Positions 1-9,775 of a stretch of DNA of 64,000 bases are shown in pieces; the stretch's first letter is position 1, and each line of letters opens with the position of its first letter. The translations under genes and the position numbers were made by a program. Source of the DNA: Planctomycetota bacterium (lineage in GTDB: Bacteria > Planctomycetota > B15-G4). The stretch is taken from positions 62,001 through 126,000 of the forward strand of contig JAQWOM010000034.1 in NCBI GenBank assembly GCA_029245865.1, in the 5' to 3' direction. The notes below the pieces were generated by a model that ran no database searches, had not been told where the DNA came from, and worked only from the letters and a program-made list of their open reading frames with translations.

Positions 1-422
1 TCTCGATCCAGATGCGCACGAGTCTTTCACCGGAGGCGCGCAGTGTTGTTGCAGATCCCAAGCTCTTGCGCGTGGCCCTGATGAACTTGGTGGTGAACGC
101 GCAGCAAGCCATGGCGGATGAAGGCGGGGAGTTGATCGTCGAAAGCCGACCGCGTGGCGCCGAGATCGAAGTGCGCATCACGGACACCGGTCACGGCATC
201 CCACGTGAGAAGCTCGAGAAAATCTGGCAGCCCTTCTTTTCCACCAAGGAAGGTGGCACAGGCCTGGGCTTGCCGACGACGCGTCGAATCCTTGAAGAGA
301 TGGGCGGCGATATCCATGTCTTCTCCGAGATCGGCCGTGGAACGCGCTTTACGGTCCGTCTGCCGTCTTTGCCCAAACAGCTTCCTCCCGTTGTGCCCGA
401 TGGAGATTCGAGCGAATCATGA
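1..422 (+). CDS. Sensor histidine kinase, C-terminal ATPase part (5' end outside window)
   Basis: This is the last ~140 codons of a histidine kinase that phosphorylates a partner response regulator. The HATPase_c boxes are visible: N box LMNLVVNAQQAM, G1 box DTGHGIP, F box WQPFFSTK and G2 box GGTGLGL. The His-containing dimerisation domain and any sensor domain lie upstream of the window. The frame is open from base 3 and the stop overlaps the next ATG by 4 nt (ATGA), so kinase and regulator are translationally coupled. The downstream NtrC-type regulator is the obvious partner, which makes this an NtrB-like kinase. The input signal cannot be judged from this piece. Confidence 0.93.
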   Translation, partial: SIQMRTSLSPEARSVVADPKLLRVALMNLVVNAQQAMADEGGELIVESRPRGAEIEVRITDTGHGIPREKLEKIWQPFFSTKEGGTGLGLPTTRRILEEMGGDIHVFSEIGRGTRFTVRLPSLPKQLPPVVPDGDSSES

Positions 423-1789
423 CTGCCCCCGTGTCTGTTCTCGTCGTTGATGATGACGAGGCCCATGCAAAGACTCTCGCGGATGCCCTCGAAGCTTCGG
501 GCTACGAGTCGAGCGTCGTGTTGTCAGGCGAGTTGGCCTTGACGAGCCTTGCCGAATCCAGGCCTGATATCGTGCTCACTGACCTGCGTATGGCCGATGT
601 GGATGGCATGCAGATCCTGGACGCCGCTCGCGAACACGGCGACACCGAAGTCGTGATGATCACGGGCCACGCCTCGGTGGAAACAGCGGTGGAGGCGATG
701 TCCAAGGGGGCCGCTCATTACGTCACCAAGCCCGTGAACCTCGCTGAACTGCGCGCGGTTCTCAAGCGCTTGGTAGACAAGCAGCGATTGAGTCGACGCA
801 ATGCCGATCTTGAAGCGCAACTCGATGATCGCTACGGCTTTGAGAAAATTATTGGAAGCAGTCCCGGCATGCAGGGGCTGTTTCGCACGATGCGCCAGGT
901 TGCGGGTACGGACGTTACGGTTCTCATCACCGGGGAAAGCGGGACGGGCAAAGAGTTGGTTGCGCGGGCGCTTCACCAGAACAGCCGGCGTAGCAAAGCG
1001 AGTCTCGTGACGCTGAACTGCGCCTCGCTTCCCGAAAGTCTCCTCGAGAGCGAACTGTTCGGTCACGAGCGAGGCGCTTTCACAGGAGCCAATGCGCGCA
1101 AGATCGGCTACATCGAATATGCCCAGGGTGGGACGCTGTTTCTCGATGAAGTCGGTGATATGCCGCTGACGACGCAGGTCAAAATGCTGCGCGTGCTTGA
1201 GGCGCGAGAAATCAACCGGCTGGGTTCGAATGAGCCGATCCCGGTCGACATCCGGGTCGTGGCTGCAACCAACAAGAACCTCCTTGAAGAGGTCGCGGCG
1301 GGGCGCTTTCGAGAGGACTTGTACTTCCGCTTGAAGGTTGTCTCTCTAGAACTCCCGGCTCTCCGGGAAAGAACCGTGGATATTCCACCTCTGTCTGAGG
1401 CGTTTCTGAGCGAGTTGGCCGAAGAGCACCGTACGCAGGTGAAAGGGATCTCTCCGGAGGTGATGCGTGTGCTTCAAGCCCAGCCGTGGCCGGGCAACGT
1501 TCGAGAACTCCGCAACGTCATCGAGAACATGGTGGTGACGGGAACTCACGAGATTCTGCAGGTGTCCGATTTGCCGGCGGACCTGGCAGGTGCCGAAGTG
1601 CCAGAGGCTGTGTTGAGCCCGGCGCCTTTCGACACATGGCTCGCCGGTCGGACGGCTCGTGAAGTCGAAAAAGAGCACATCCAGGCCACGCTGGAACTCG
1701 TCGGCGGGCACCGGAAGCAGGCTGCTCAACTGATGGGCATCGGTGAGCGCACCTTGTTTCGAAAGATCAAGGAATACGACCTGAGCTGA
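419..1789 (+). CDS. NtrC-family sigma-54-dependent response regulator
   Basis: 456 aa with the three standard modules. The receiver domain (about 5-120) has the acidic pocket D11-D12, phospho-acceptor D55 and K104. The AAA+ domain (about 140-375) has Walker A GESGTGKE, the sigma-54 contact loop GAFTGA and Walker [10 protein letters not shown]. The C-terminus is a Fis-type helix-turn-helix ending in [13 protein letters not shown]. It should activate RNA polymerase carrying sigma-54 after phosphorylation by the kinase it overlaps. Targets are not given by the sequence, but a near-match to a -24/-12 promoter lies about 120 bp downstream, before dnaK. Confidence 0.96.
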   Translation: MTAPVSVLVVDDDEAHAKTLADALEASGYESSVVLSGELALTSLAESRPDIVLTDLRMADVDGMQILDAAREHGDTEVVMITGHASVETAVEAMSKGAAHYVTKPVNLAELRAVLKRLVDKQRLSRRNADLEAQLDDRYGFEKIIGSSPGMQGLFRTMRQVAGTDVTVLITGESGTGKELVARALHQNSRRSKASLVTLNCASLPESLLESELFGHERGAFTGANARKIGYIEYAQGGTLFLDEVGDMPLTTQVKMLRVLEAREINRLGSNEPIPVDIRVVAATNKNLLEEVAAGRFREDLYFRLKVVSLELPALRERTVDIPPLSEAFLSELAEEHRTQVKGISPEVMRVLQAQPWPGNVRELRNVIENMVVTGTHEILQVSDLPADLAGAEVPEAVLSPAPFDTWLAGRTAREVEKEHIQATLELVGGHRKQAAQLMGIGERTLFRKIKEYDLS

Positions 1790-1812
1790 GGGTCGGGCGT
1801 GCCATTTCGGCA

Positions 1813-1842
1813 GGTCTCGAGGTGGTTGTCGGTGGCGAGACC
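1813..1842. repeat. 7-bp inverted repeat after the NtrC-type gene
   Basis: GGTCTCG (1813-1819) and CGAGACC (1836-1842) form perfect arms around a 16-nt spacer, 24 nt after the regulator stop codon. It could fold in RNA as a weak terminator, but no T-tract follows. It could equally be a protein-binding site in the dnaK upstream region. Confidence 0.35.
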
Positions 1843-1907
1843 GCCGGATCGGCTGACGATTTGGCCTGAAGCAGGCGTCCGGCCGGTTCATAACCGATCT
1901 GAGCCTT

Positions 1908-1923
1908 TGGCACGCCGTTTGAG
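1908..1923 (+). promoter_or_regulatory. Sigma-54-like promoter candidate upstream of dnaK (imperfect)
   Basis: TGGCACG, 4 nt, then TTGAG. The -24 element matches the consensus fully. The -12 element has TTGA where TTGC is expected, so one normally invariant base is missing. It lies 61 nt before the dnaK ATG and just after a gene for a sigma-54 activator. The context is suggestive but the mismatch makes the call weak. Confidence 0.25.
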
Positions 1924-1984
1924 AGTAGTTCCCTTGATCTCGGCCTCTCTTTGCAAGGGGCCACGTATCCCAAGGAACTCTCCC

Positions 1985-3922
1985 ATGAGCGGCAACGAAC
2001 ACATCATCGGTATCGACCTCGGCACCACCAACTCCGTTGTGGCGGTGCTTGAAGGCGGGCAGCCCAAAGTCATCCCCAACAGCGAGGGACACCGAACGAC
2101 CCCCTCTGTGGTGGCGTTCAGTGCCGATGGTGAGCGACTCGTTGGGCATTCCGCACGACGTCAGGCCGTCACCAATGCGGGACAGACGATCTACTCGATC
2201 AAGCGGTTCATGGGTCGTCGGCACGAAGAGGTCAGTGCTGAAGAGATGCAGGTGCCCTACGAGGTCGTCGGTGACGCGGACAAGCCCGTTGAAGTGCGCG
2301 TCATGGTGAAAGATGCCTCGGGCGGCGAAAGCGAGAAGCGCTTCACCCCTCAGCAACTCAGCGCCATGATTCTTGGAAATCTCAAAGAGTCTGCGGAGAA
2401 CTACCTGGGGGGGACGGTCAGCAAGGCTGTGATCACTGTCCCTGCGTACTTCAACGACGCTCAGCGCCAGGCCACCAAGGACGCCGGCGAGATCGCGGGA
2501 CTCACGGTCGAGCGTATTGTCAACGAGCCCACAGCAGCTTGTCTCGCTTTCGGTCTTGAGAAAGGCAAGGAAGGCAAGATTGCCGTGTTCGATCTCGGTG
2601 GCGGAACCTTTGACGTCTCGATCCTCGACATCGGAGACGGTGTTTTCGAGGTTGGCGCAACGAATGGAGACACTCACCTCGGGGGCGATGACTTCGACAA
2701 CGCACTGATCGCCTATGTGGCCGGCGAGTTTCAGTCTGAGAACGGCATCGACCTGCGCCAGGACATCATGGCTGTTCAGCGGCTTCGCGAAGCTTGTGAA
2801 AAAGCCAAGTGCGAGTTGTCCTCGACAGCACAGACCAATATCAACCTGCCCTTTATCACGGCCGATCAAAGTGGTCCCAAGCACCTCAACCTGAATCTCA
2901 CGCGGGCCAAGTTCGAAGAACTTGTCTCGGATCTTGTTGAACGCTGCCGGAAGCCGTGCGTGGACGCTCTGAAAGATGCCGGTTGCGCAGCTTCTGATAT
3001 CGATGAAGTCTTGCTTGTGGGTGGTAGCACCCGCATTCCGGCTGTTCAGGAACTGGTCAAGCAGATCTTCGAGCGCGAGCCCAGCAAGAACGTCAACCCG
3101 GATGAGGTTGTCGCGCTCGGCGCAGCTGTGCAGGGAGGCGTTCTGGTTGGCGCCGTCGAGGATGTCGTTCTGCTGGACGTCACGCCGCTTTCGCTTGGTA
3201 TCGAAACGATGGGCAGTGTGACCACGCGACTCATCGAGCGGAACACGACCATCCCCACCTCGAAGAAAGAGATCTTTTCGACGGCCGCCGACAATCAGCC
3301 GGGCGTCGAGATCCATGTGTTGCAGGGCGAACGCGAAATGGCTCGCGACAATCGCACTCTCGGCAAGTTCAAGCTCGAGGGGATTCCGCCTGCACCACGC
3401 GGGGTTCCTCAGATCGAAGTGACCTTCGATATTGATGCGAACGGAATCTTGAACGTGGCCGCCAAGGATCTCGGCACGGGCAAGGAACAGAAGATCAAGA
3501 TCGAGGCAAGCTCTGGTCTCTCTGACGACGAGATCGACTCGATGCGCAAAGAGGCCGAGGAGCATGCAGAGGAAGACAAGCAGCAGCGCGAGCTCATCGA
3601 CCTGCGCAATCAGGCCGAGCAGACCATCTACCAGACCGAGAAGACCCTTGATGAGCACAAGGAAAAGCTCGATGAAGAGGCTGTGCTGGCCATCAGCAGT
3701 GCGAAGGAAGCTCTGGAGGCAGCTGCCAAAGGCGATCAGGCCGAGCCCCTCAAGTCCGCTCTCGAAACGTACACCACGGCAGCGCAGAAATTGGCTGAGA
3801 AGCTGTACTCTCAGGATGCCCCGTCAGGAAATGAGGGGGCTCAGCCGTCAGCCGATGCAGAACCAGGCGGAACCCCTGAGAGCGACGACATCATCGATGC
3901 CGACTTCGAGGTCAAGAGCTAA
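1985..3922 (+). CDS. dnaK: Molecular chaperone DnaK (Hsp70)
   Basis: 645 aa, normal length for DnaK, an ATP-driven cytoplasmic chaperone that works with DnaJ and GrpE. Visible are the phosphate-1 motif [11 protein letters not shown], the phosphate-2 motif [11 protein letters not shown], the substrate-binding beta domain, a helical lid and the acidic tail ending [11 protein letters not shown]. An open frame extends upstream to 1799, but the ATG at 1985 is preceded by AAGGA (1972-1976) and begins directly with the family N-terminus, so that start is used. No dnaJ or grpE is adjacent, so this may be an extra paralogue or a dispersed chaperone gene. The ABC gene follows 39 nt later. Confidence 0.97.
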   Translation: MSGNEHIIGIDLGTTNSVVAVLEGGQPKVIPNSEGHRTTPSVVAFSADGERLVGHSARRQAVTNAGQTIYSIKRFMGRRHEEVSAEEMQVPYEVVGDADKPVEVRVMVKDASGGESEKRFTPQQLSAMILGNLKESAENYLGGTVSKAVITVPAYFNDAQRQATKDAGEIAGLTVERIVNEPTAACLAFGLEKGKEGKIAVFDLGGGTFDVSILDIGDGVFEVGATNGDTHLGGDDFDNALIAYVAGEFQSENGIDLRQDIMAVQRLREACEKAKCELSSTAQTNINLPFITADQSGPKHLNLNLTRAKFEELVSDLVERCRKPCVDALKDAGCAASDIDEVLLVGGSTRIPAVQELVKQIFEREPSKNVNPDEVVALGAAVQGGVLVGAVEDVVLLDVTPLSLGIETMGSVTTRLIERNTTIPTSKKEIFSTAADNQPGVEIHVLQGEREMARDNRTLGKFKLEGIPPAPRGVPQIEVTFDIDANGILNVAAKDLGTGKEQKIKIEASSGLSDDEIDSMRKEAEEHAEEDKQQRELIDLRNQAEQTIYQTEKTLDEHKEKLDEEAVLAISSAKEALEAAAKGDQAEPLKSALETYTTAAQKLAEKLYSQDAPSGNEGAQPSADAEPGGTPESDDIIDADFEVKS

Positions 3923-3961
3923 CGGAACTGCTTGCGCAGGATTCGAGAGGGGAGCCTTCTC

Positions 3962-4873
3962 GTGATCCGCATCGAGCAGTTGACGCGTCGTTTTCATGAC
4001 CTTGTGGCCGTGGACGGCATTTCGCTCCACGTCCAGGAGGGCGAGGTCTTCGGTTTTCTGGGTCCGAATGGAGCCGGGAAGAGCACGACGATCAAGATTC
4101 TCACCGGCTTTTTGCCGGCCTCGAGTGGCAAGGCGCTGGTCGGCGGGCTCGACGTGGCACGAGAGAGCCTCGAAGTTCGGCGGCGCATCGGCTATCTGCC
4201 AGAGAATGTCAGTTTGCCGGTGGATGCCCGCGTCGACGAATATCTCGAATACCGAGGCCGCCTCAAAGGGATCCCCTCCAAACAACGGGAAGGCGCTAAG
4301 CAGCGAGCGTTGGATCTCTGCGGTTTGGTTCCCATGCGTAGACGGATCCTCAATCAGCTTTCGCGTGGATATCGACAGCGCGTGGGATTTGCCGATGCTC
4401 TCCTTTCTGACCCGCCGCTGTTGATCCTGGATGAACCCACGGGCGGGCTCGATCCCGCACAGCGCCAGGAGGTGCTCAGCATGATCGGGGGAATGGCGGG
4501 AGAGCGAACGGTCTTGCTCTCGAGCCATGTGCTGAACGAGGTTGAAGACGTCTGCACGCGCGTCGCAATTATCAAGGCCGGCCGCATCGTGGCCGAGGGA
4601 TCGCGCGAAGAGCTGGAGCATTCTTCCGGAAGACACGGAGAGATTCTCATCGAAACAGAGGGCTCTGACGACGCTCTCCTGGCCTGGCTCGGTGAGCGGG
4701 GCATTCGTTGCCAGCGGCATGAACGCGGCGGGTGCTTGGTGCAACTCAGTGACGATTCGTCCGACTCGGTGGCGCTGCTGAGAGAATTGATCGCAGCGCC
4801 TTTGCCAGTTCGTCGCTTTGAGCCCCGTACGCGTTCGCTCCAGCAGATTTACTTGGACCTCACGCGCTCATGA
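3962..4873 (+). CDS. ABC transporter ATP-binding protein, GldA-like
   Basis: 303 aa ATPase of an ABC-2 type exporter. Walker A GPNGAGKST lies near residues 34-42, the signature LSRGYRQRV near 133 and Walker B LLILDEPTGG near 153, followed by an H-loop (SSHVLNE). A C-terminal ~80-residue extension is typical of the drug/gliding (GldA) branch. The GTG at 3962 is chosen over an ATG 30 nt upstream because GAGGGGAG sits about 8 nt before it and the protein then starts with the family pattern. It overlaps the permease gene by 4 nt. Confidence 0.93.
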   Translation: MIRIEQLTRRFHDLVAVDGISLHVQEGEVFGFLGPNGAGKSTTIKILTGFLPASSGKALVGGLDVARESLEVRRRIGYLPENVSLPVDARVDEYLEYRGRLKGIPSKQREGAKQRALDLCGLVPMRRRILNQLSRGYRQRVGFADALLSDPPLLILDEPTGGLDPAQRQEVLSMIGGMAGERTVLLSSHVLNEVEDVCTRVAIIKAGRIVAEGSREELEHSSGRHGEILIETEGSDDALLAWLGERGIRCQRHERGGCLVQLSDDSSDSVALLRELIAAPLPVRRFEPRTRSLQQIYLDLTRS

Positions 4874-5613
4874 GATCTCGGCCACTACTTCCGCTTTTCT
4901 GGCGCGAGATCGAGAGCCTTTTCTTTTCGCCCCTGGCGTACATCGTTCTCACCATCTTCTTGGTGCTAAATGGATTCTCGTTCTATTACGCCCTCGAATC
5001 ATCGAACGGCGTCGTCGACGACACCATTGCTCTGTTCTTTGGCGACGGCCTGCTGTTCTGGTTGTGCCTTCTGGTGATTCCGCCTTTGATCACCATGCGG
5101 CTCGTTGCGGAAGAAAGGCGTTCTGGGCAACTTGAAGTGTTGCTCACCGCCCCGGTTCGGGATGGCGAAGTGATTCTTGCCAAGTTCGCAGGCGCTCTGG
5201 TTTTCCAGTTGTTCTTGTGGGCACCGACTCTGATCTACATTGCGATCATTCGTAACTACGGTGCTCTTCCCGACGGCGGTCAGATCTTCACCAGCTATCT
5301 GGGCATTGCTTGCGTGACGGCGCTTCTGACTGCCCTCGGATTGCTGCTCTCGACGGTCACGAGCAACCAACTCGTGGCAGCCATTGCTTCGCTGACCCTC
5401 AACATGCTTATTGTGATCTTGCCTGCCATGGGGACGAGTGAGGCTCTTGTCGGGATTCACCCGATTCTGGGGCAGCTTTCGATCACGGATCACTTTGCGA
5501 GCTCTTTCAGTCGTGGGATTCTCGATTCGTCTGTGCTTGTCTTTTATGTCGCAAGCACGACGGGTCTGCTGGTCATCGCAACGCGAGCCTTGGAGCTCCG
5601 GCGATGGCGTTGA
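4870..5613 (+). CDS. ABC-2 type permease, GldF-like
   Basis: 247 aa integral membrane protein with about six hydrophobic segments. It begins with the short cytoplasmic lead and Trp-Arg-Glu (FWREIESLFFSPLAY) characteristic of this permease group and contains EERRSGQLEVLLTAPV, the conserved coupling region. It should form the membrane channel for the preceding ATPase. The start overlaps the ATPase stop (ATGA) and the end overlaps the next gene by 10 nt, so the set is one transcription and translation unit. Confidence 0.9.
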   Translation: MRSRPLLPLFWREIESLFFSPLAYIVLTIFLVLNGFSFYYALESSNGVVDDTIALFFGDGLLFWLCLLVIPPLITMRLVAEERRSGQLEVLLTAPVRDGEVILAKFAGALVFQLFLWAPTLIYIAIIRNYGALPDGGQIFTSYLGIACVTALLTALGLLLSTVTSNQLVAAIASLTLNMLIVILPAMGTSEALVGIHPILGQLSITDHFASSFSRGILDSSVLVFYVASTTGLLVIATRALELRRWR

Positions 5614-7133
5614 AAACGGACTCAAATCAAAGCAAGCCGGGTGGTGGCTTCAGCACCTGGGCGCGCCTGTTTGGTGCGGCTGAGGGGCTGGGGACGTCGC
5701 TCGTCGTCTTGGCTCTGGTGGCGGCGTTGGTTTATGCGTCAAGTCGCCCGGCATTCCGCGTGCGACTCGACCTGACCGAAGGCGCCCACTACACGCTTAC
5801 GGATCAAACCAAGAAGATCCTGGCCGGGCTGGAGCGTCCGGTTGAAATCATCACCGTCATGCGCCCCGAAGCACAGGTGATTCCCACAGGGCTTGCGGCC
5901 GAACAGGCGGTGGCCTTTGAGTACGTGAGGAATTTGATCGAGGAGTACGTCGTGGCCGCGGGAGGCGAAATTACCGCGACTCACTACGATCCGTTTCTTG
6001 ACCCAGGCGCTGTGGAAGTGCTCAAACGCGAAGAACACTTCACGCGTGCGAATGTGGTGATGTTCCGGTGCGGGAGCCGTCGCGATCAGGTGTTTCTTGA
6101 GGAACTGGTGACGATTGCCCCCGGGCGGATCGGCGCAGGAGAAATTGAGCCTGCCGAATTGCTCGCCTATCACGGCGAGGGCCCGCTGACTTCTGCCTTG
6201 CTGTCCGTGATCAATGAAGAGCCCCCGACGGCCGTTTTCGTCACCGGGCACGGAGAGCCGAGTCTCGATGACTTTCAGGAGCGCGGGCTCGGGCGACTTG
6301 GAGAGTCCTTGCGCGGCCAGGGTTTCGAGGTGTCCAGTGTTGATCTGGTCGGCGGCGCGAGCTTACCGCCGAATGCAGATGTGGTGGCCGTCGTGCAGCC
6401 CACCCAGGCACTTGGAAGTTCTGCAGTGGCGGCATTGCTTGCGTACCACAAGGCGGGGGGAGCCCTCTTCCTCGCACTCGCACCCTGGGTGCGTGACGCT
6501 CGCCTCGATGAGTTGCTCGAAGAAGCGGGCGCCGTTCGCGAACTTGCGATTCTGACGGACGATGAAAGCCCTTATGAGGGCGCTGCGCGCAGCATCATTC
6601 CCTTGCGCCGCTTTGACGCGAATCACGTCATCACCGGACCCATTCATGACCAGGGTGTGGTGGCGTTGTTTCCGAGCGTGGCGGGACTGAATCGCGCGCC
6701 GTCTGCTGCCGCTCACATTCAGACGTCTTTTCTGGCCAAAACAGAAGATCATGTGTTTGGCGATCTGATGAGTTCGAGCGAAACGGTCGGCAACTTTGTC
6801 TTTGACGGGCCTCCTGAACTCCGGAACAGCCGCTTTGTGGCCATGGCCATCGAAGGCGACGGGGGGCGCGTCGCGCTTTTCGGGAGCGGTGCTTTCGCTC
6901 TGAATGCCTCTCTGAGTGACGGAGGGCGCGGAAACACCGACCTCGCGTTGAATACATTCAACTGGCTGATTGATCGCGAGGATGCTGTCGCTGCTCGCCC
7001 GCGTGAAGTCTATGAGTCGCGCGTCGAACTGTACGGCGACGAGAAGGCTGACATCTTTCTATATATCGTCGTCGCCATGCCGCTGGCCGGGGCCCTGCTT
7101 GGGTTGCTGAGCTGGTTCATGCGCCGCCGCTGA
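5604..7133 (+). CDS. GldG-like ABC transporter auxiliary protein
   Basis: 509 aa with one transmembrane helix near the N-terminus (about 28-47), a large extracytoplasmic region and a second helix at about 484-503 followed by MRRR. The motif FVTGHGEPSL and the overall plan match the ABC_transp_aux / GldG family, found beside GldA and GldF in Bacteroidetes and in look-alike operons elsewhere. The substrate is unknown. Presence here does not by itself show gliding motility, since such operons also occur in non-gliding bacteria. Confidence 0.85.
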   Translation: MALKTDSNQSKPGGGFSTWARLFGAAEGLGTSLVVLALVAALVYASSRPAFRVRLDLTEGAHYTLTDQTKKILAGLERPVEIITVMRPEAQVIPTGLAAEQAVAFEYVRNLIEEYVVAAGGEITATHYDPFLDPGAVEVLKREEHFTRANVVMFRCGSRRDQVFLEELVTIAPGRIGAGEIEPAELLAYHGEGPLTSALLSVINEEPPTAVFVTGHGEPSLDDFQERGLGRLGESLRGQGFEVSSVDLVGGASLPPNADVVAVVQPTQALGSSAVAALLAYHKAGGALFLALAPWVRDARLDELLEEAGAVRELAILTDDESPYEGAARSIIPLRRFDANHVITGPIHDQGVVALFPSVAGLNRAPSAAAHIQTSFLAKTEDHVFGDLMSSSETVGNFVFDGPPELRNSRFVAMAIEGDGGRVALFGSGAFALNASLSDGGRGNTDLALNTFNWLIDREDAVAARPREVYESRVELYGDEKADIFLYIVVAMPLAGALLGLLSWFMRRR

Positions 7134-7148
7134 CAAGGACTCACCCAT

Positions 7149-8996
7149 ATGCGTTCGCGTCTCGTGACGGTCTTGATCCTCGCACTCCTCGCGCTTTTCC
7201 TTTTCAAGTTCGCAGCCGAGGAGGATCTTGCGTCTGTGCCGCCACCCACAGGCGGGGTGCTGTTTCCAGGGCTAGAGACTGCGGATGTCGACTTCATCAG
7301 CATGAAATTTCGCACTCAGCACGTGCTCGACATTCAACGTGAGCCTCAGGGCCCGTGGTTGATCACGCACCCCACGGATGAACTGGCGCAAAAAGAGTAC
7401 GTCGAGGTGGTGGTACGTAATCTGGCCAATGCCAAGGTTTTGCCGGTTGGCGAACAGGGCGCAGAGATCGATGGAGAGAAGGTAGGTCTCGGGAAGCGTG
7501 CGAAGAGCATCACTTTCGGGCGCGGGCCAGCTCGGACGACGATCTTGATCGGTGATCGCAATCCTGTCGGCCCCGGAGTCTTCGCTCGCATGCAGGGCTC
7601 GCCACATGTCTTGATGGTGACGGAAAATCTCGACACGATGCTCGAACACTTTCGGGCGCAAGACTACGTTGACAAGCACCTGTTGCGGGGCCTGGAAGGG
7701 TACGTGCGCAAGGTACGCATCGAATCCCCCGACGGAGTGCTTGTCGATGCGGTTCTCGATGGTGACGGGTGGACGCTGACCGAGCCAGCGCTTGCGCGCG
7801 CGGACAATGGGCGCCTTTCGACTCTTGTACGTTCACTGCGATTTGTCGAGCAGATCTACCCGATCGATCTCGACCCCGTGGGAAGCGAGTTGCGCAAGCT
7901 CGGTTTTCCGACGGCCGAGCAGGTTGCGGCAGGAGACTGGGCTGAGTCGACAGTGATTGAATTGAGTGCTGCGGGACAGGAACCCTCGCGGGTCTTCATC
8001 ATGAAAGATTGGGAGGAGTCGCCGGACGCGAACATCTTTGCAATCCGGGACGACCTGAGAAAAGTTCTCGTGATCGATCGCCGGGAACTGAACCTGCTGC
8101 TCAACAAGCCGGAATTTTTTCGCGACCGGCGTGTGCTTCCTCCGATTCGTGACCGGGCGCGCCGAGTGCGTATTGATGTCGGCGATGATGTGTTGCTGGA
8201 TGTCGCACAGGATCGACAAGGTCGTTGGATCTACAGCGCCCCCGATCACTTGCGCGGCCTGTCGCTGGATAGTCAGCGTGTGAACGGATTTTCTCTGGCG
8301 AGCGAGTTTCTTGGCGCTCTTGACGACCTGAGAGTCGAGGGCTTCGACGATGCCGTCGTGTCTTCGGAGCAGACGGAAGAGCCGCTTGCCGTGATCCGAG
8401 TTGACTGGGACTGGGCTGGCAGTGAACGGGTCGACAAGATCTCAATCTATGATCTGGCAGGAGGTGCTATTCGAGCGCGGGTCACGGGTCGACCGACCGA
8501 GGGACTTCTGCTGAATCCCGACGTCCTGGATCTTCTGACACCCGATCTTCCTGACCGACTGCGGAACCTGACTCCTGTTGATGTCGCGGTTGATGATTGG
8601 GGAGGGCTGGATATTTTCTTGCCCGAATTTGAGGAGCCTCTCCACGTTGACCGTCCCGGGCCGAAGAGCTCATGGGTCGGTGATGATGAGTGGGGACGTC
8701 GCTTCGGTTTGGGACTCGATTTACAGCGAGGCTTTCGGGGTTTGCGTTGGCAGCCCGCTTCTGAGCCTTACGACGCCGCAAATTATCCATGGCGTGTCGT
8801 GTACCGCGATTTTTCAGGTGGGGAGCTCGGAACACTTTCGTTTCGAACCGTCCGACCCCATGAAGCGTCGGACATGCTCGGCAAGCCCGTTGTGGTCGCA
8901 CACTGGAGCGGTGTCGACCAGATGGAGTTGTTCGTGGATGCAAGCGTTCTCGAACGGGTCGTGGCCCTCTCGGGGCCTCAGGGGCGAGAGGACTAG
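7149..8996 (+). CDS. DUF4340-type membrane-anchored protein
   Basis: 615 aa with a single N-terminal hydrophobic helix (about residues 4-21, LVTVLILALLALFLFKF) and a long periplasmic part made of repeated beta-rich units with W-I/L-T-x-P type motifs (GWTLTEPALA, GPWLITHPTDE). This is the DUF4340 pattern, typically the last gene of GldA-GldF-GldG-like operons. It starts 15 nt after the GldG-like gene with AAGGAC upstream. Its biochemical role is not known. Confidence 0.82.
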   Translation: MRSRLVTVLILALLALFLFKFAAEEDLASVPPPTGGVLFPGLETADVDFISMKFRTQHVLDIQREPQGPWLITHPTDELAQKEYVEVVVRNLANAKVLPVGEQGAEIDGEKVGLGKRAKSITFGRGPARTTILIGDRNPVGPGVFARMQGSPHVLMVTENLDTMLEHFRAQDYVDKHLLRGLEGYVRKVRIESPDGVLVDAVLDGDGWTLTEPALARADNGRLSTLVRSLRFVEQIYPIDLDPVGSELRKLGFPTAEQVAAGDWAESTVIELSAAGQEPSRVFIMKDWEESPDANIFAIRDDLRKVLVIDRRELNLLLNKPEFFRDRRVLPPIRDRARRVRIDVGDDVLLDVAQDRQGRWIYSAPDHLRGLSLDSQRVNGFSLASEFLGALDDLRVEGFDDAVVSSEQTEEPLAVIRVDWDWAGSERVDKISIYDLAGGAIRARVTGRPTEGLLLNPDVLDLLTPDLPDRLRNLTPVDVAVDDWGGLDIFLPEFEEPLHVDRPGPKSSWVGDDEWGRRFGLGLDLQRGFRGLRWQPASEPYDAANYPWRVVYRDFSGGELGTLSFRTVRPHEASDMLGKPVVVAHWSGVDQMELFVDASVLERVVALSGPQGRED

Positions 8997-9017
8997 CTCG
9001 AAGGGAGGCGCTTCGTC

Positions 9018-9641
9018 TCAGTTCTTCGCTGGCCCACGGGGCCTGCCGGCGTCCATTCCCAGGGAGTCGGCATGACGCCGGACGGCTTCTGGATAGGCTC
9101 GGCATTCGGCTTCAAACACGCGAGCTGCGAGGCTGTCTACGGTGTCGCCCTCGAGCACAGGTACCTCCATCTGAAGTACAGGGGGGCCGTTGTCGTAGAT
9201 CTCGTCGACAACATGAACGGTGCAGCCGCTGATCTTGTCCCCGGCCTCAAGAACCGCGGCATGCACGTTGTCGCCGTACATACCTTTGCCGCCGTGCGCT
9301 GGCAGAAGAGCGGGGTGAATGTTGAGGACACGTCCGGCGAAGCCCGTGGGCACGGGGAAGTGCAGGAGGTATCCAGCGAGCAGGAGCAGGTCCGGAGATT
9401 CTTCCAGGATCCGGGCCTGCTGAGCTTCTTCGAAGGCCTGGCGTGAAGGGAAGTCGCGGGGGCGAAACGTCTCGACGCAGAGCCCGAGTTCGCGAGCTCG
9501 CTCGATGCCCTTGGCCGTAGAGCGTGACGAGATGACCAAGGCGATTTCAGCGTTCAACTCACCGCGGCTGATGCACTCGGCCAGATTGACAAGGGTGCGG
9601 CCGCCGCCGGAGAGCAGAACGATCAGCCGTGGAGGCTTCAT
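9018..9641 (-). CDS. purN: Phosphoribosylglycinamide formyltransferase
   Basis: 207 aa, the usual PurN length. It transfers a formyl group from 10-formyl-THF to GAR in purine synthesis. Key features are the N-terminal glycine-rich loop LLSGGGRTL, the catalytic Asn and His in NIHPALLPAHGGKG and the Asp in VVDEIYDNGP. The gene converges on the DUF4340 gene with only 21 nt between stops. The other purine genes in the window (purC, purE) are 20 kb away, so the pathway is dispersed. Confidence 0.93.
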   Translation of the reverse strand: MKPPRLIVLLSGGGRTLVNLAECISRGELNAEIALVISSRSTAKGIERARELGLCVETFRPRDFPSRQAFEEAQQARILEESPDLLLLAGYLLHFPVPTGFAGRVLNIHPALLPAHGGKGMYGDNVHAAVLEAGDKISGCTVHVVDEIYDNGPPVLQMEVPVLEGDTVDSLAARVFEAECRAYPEAVRRHADSLGMDAGRPRGPAKN

Positions 9642-9775
9642 GAAATGGCGTCCGTGAGGGCTCCGGTCGACTTGCCCCGGCGCTTGTCGGGTCAGAAAGT
9701 CATCCGGCTAGACAGCATTGATGATCCTGACCGAGCGCTGCAACCCACTCTCCGTGGCACCTGTCGCCCGTGGCC

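Noticed and set aside
1813-1842. Rho-independent terminator after the NtrC-type gene
   Set aside because: The 7-bp arms are separated by 16 nt and no T-tract follows, so it is listed only as an inverted repeat.
1346-3658. Open frame of 770 codons on the minus strand opposite dnaK
   Set aside because: Long antisense frames opposite dnaK are a well-known codon-bias artefact. The translation shows no family motifs and the plus-strand gene is certain.
3932-3961. ATG at 3932 as start of the ABC ATPase
   Set aside because: The GTG at 3962 has a proper GAGGGGAG site and gives the family N-terminus; the extra ten residues are not conserved in type.
9642-9775. Small gene between purN and the FG-GAP gene
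   Set aside because: A short plus-strand frame starts here but runs into the antisense of the FG-GAP gene, has no ribosome site and shows no conserved pattern.
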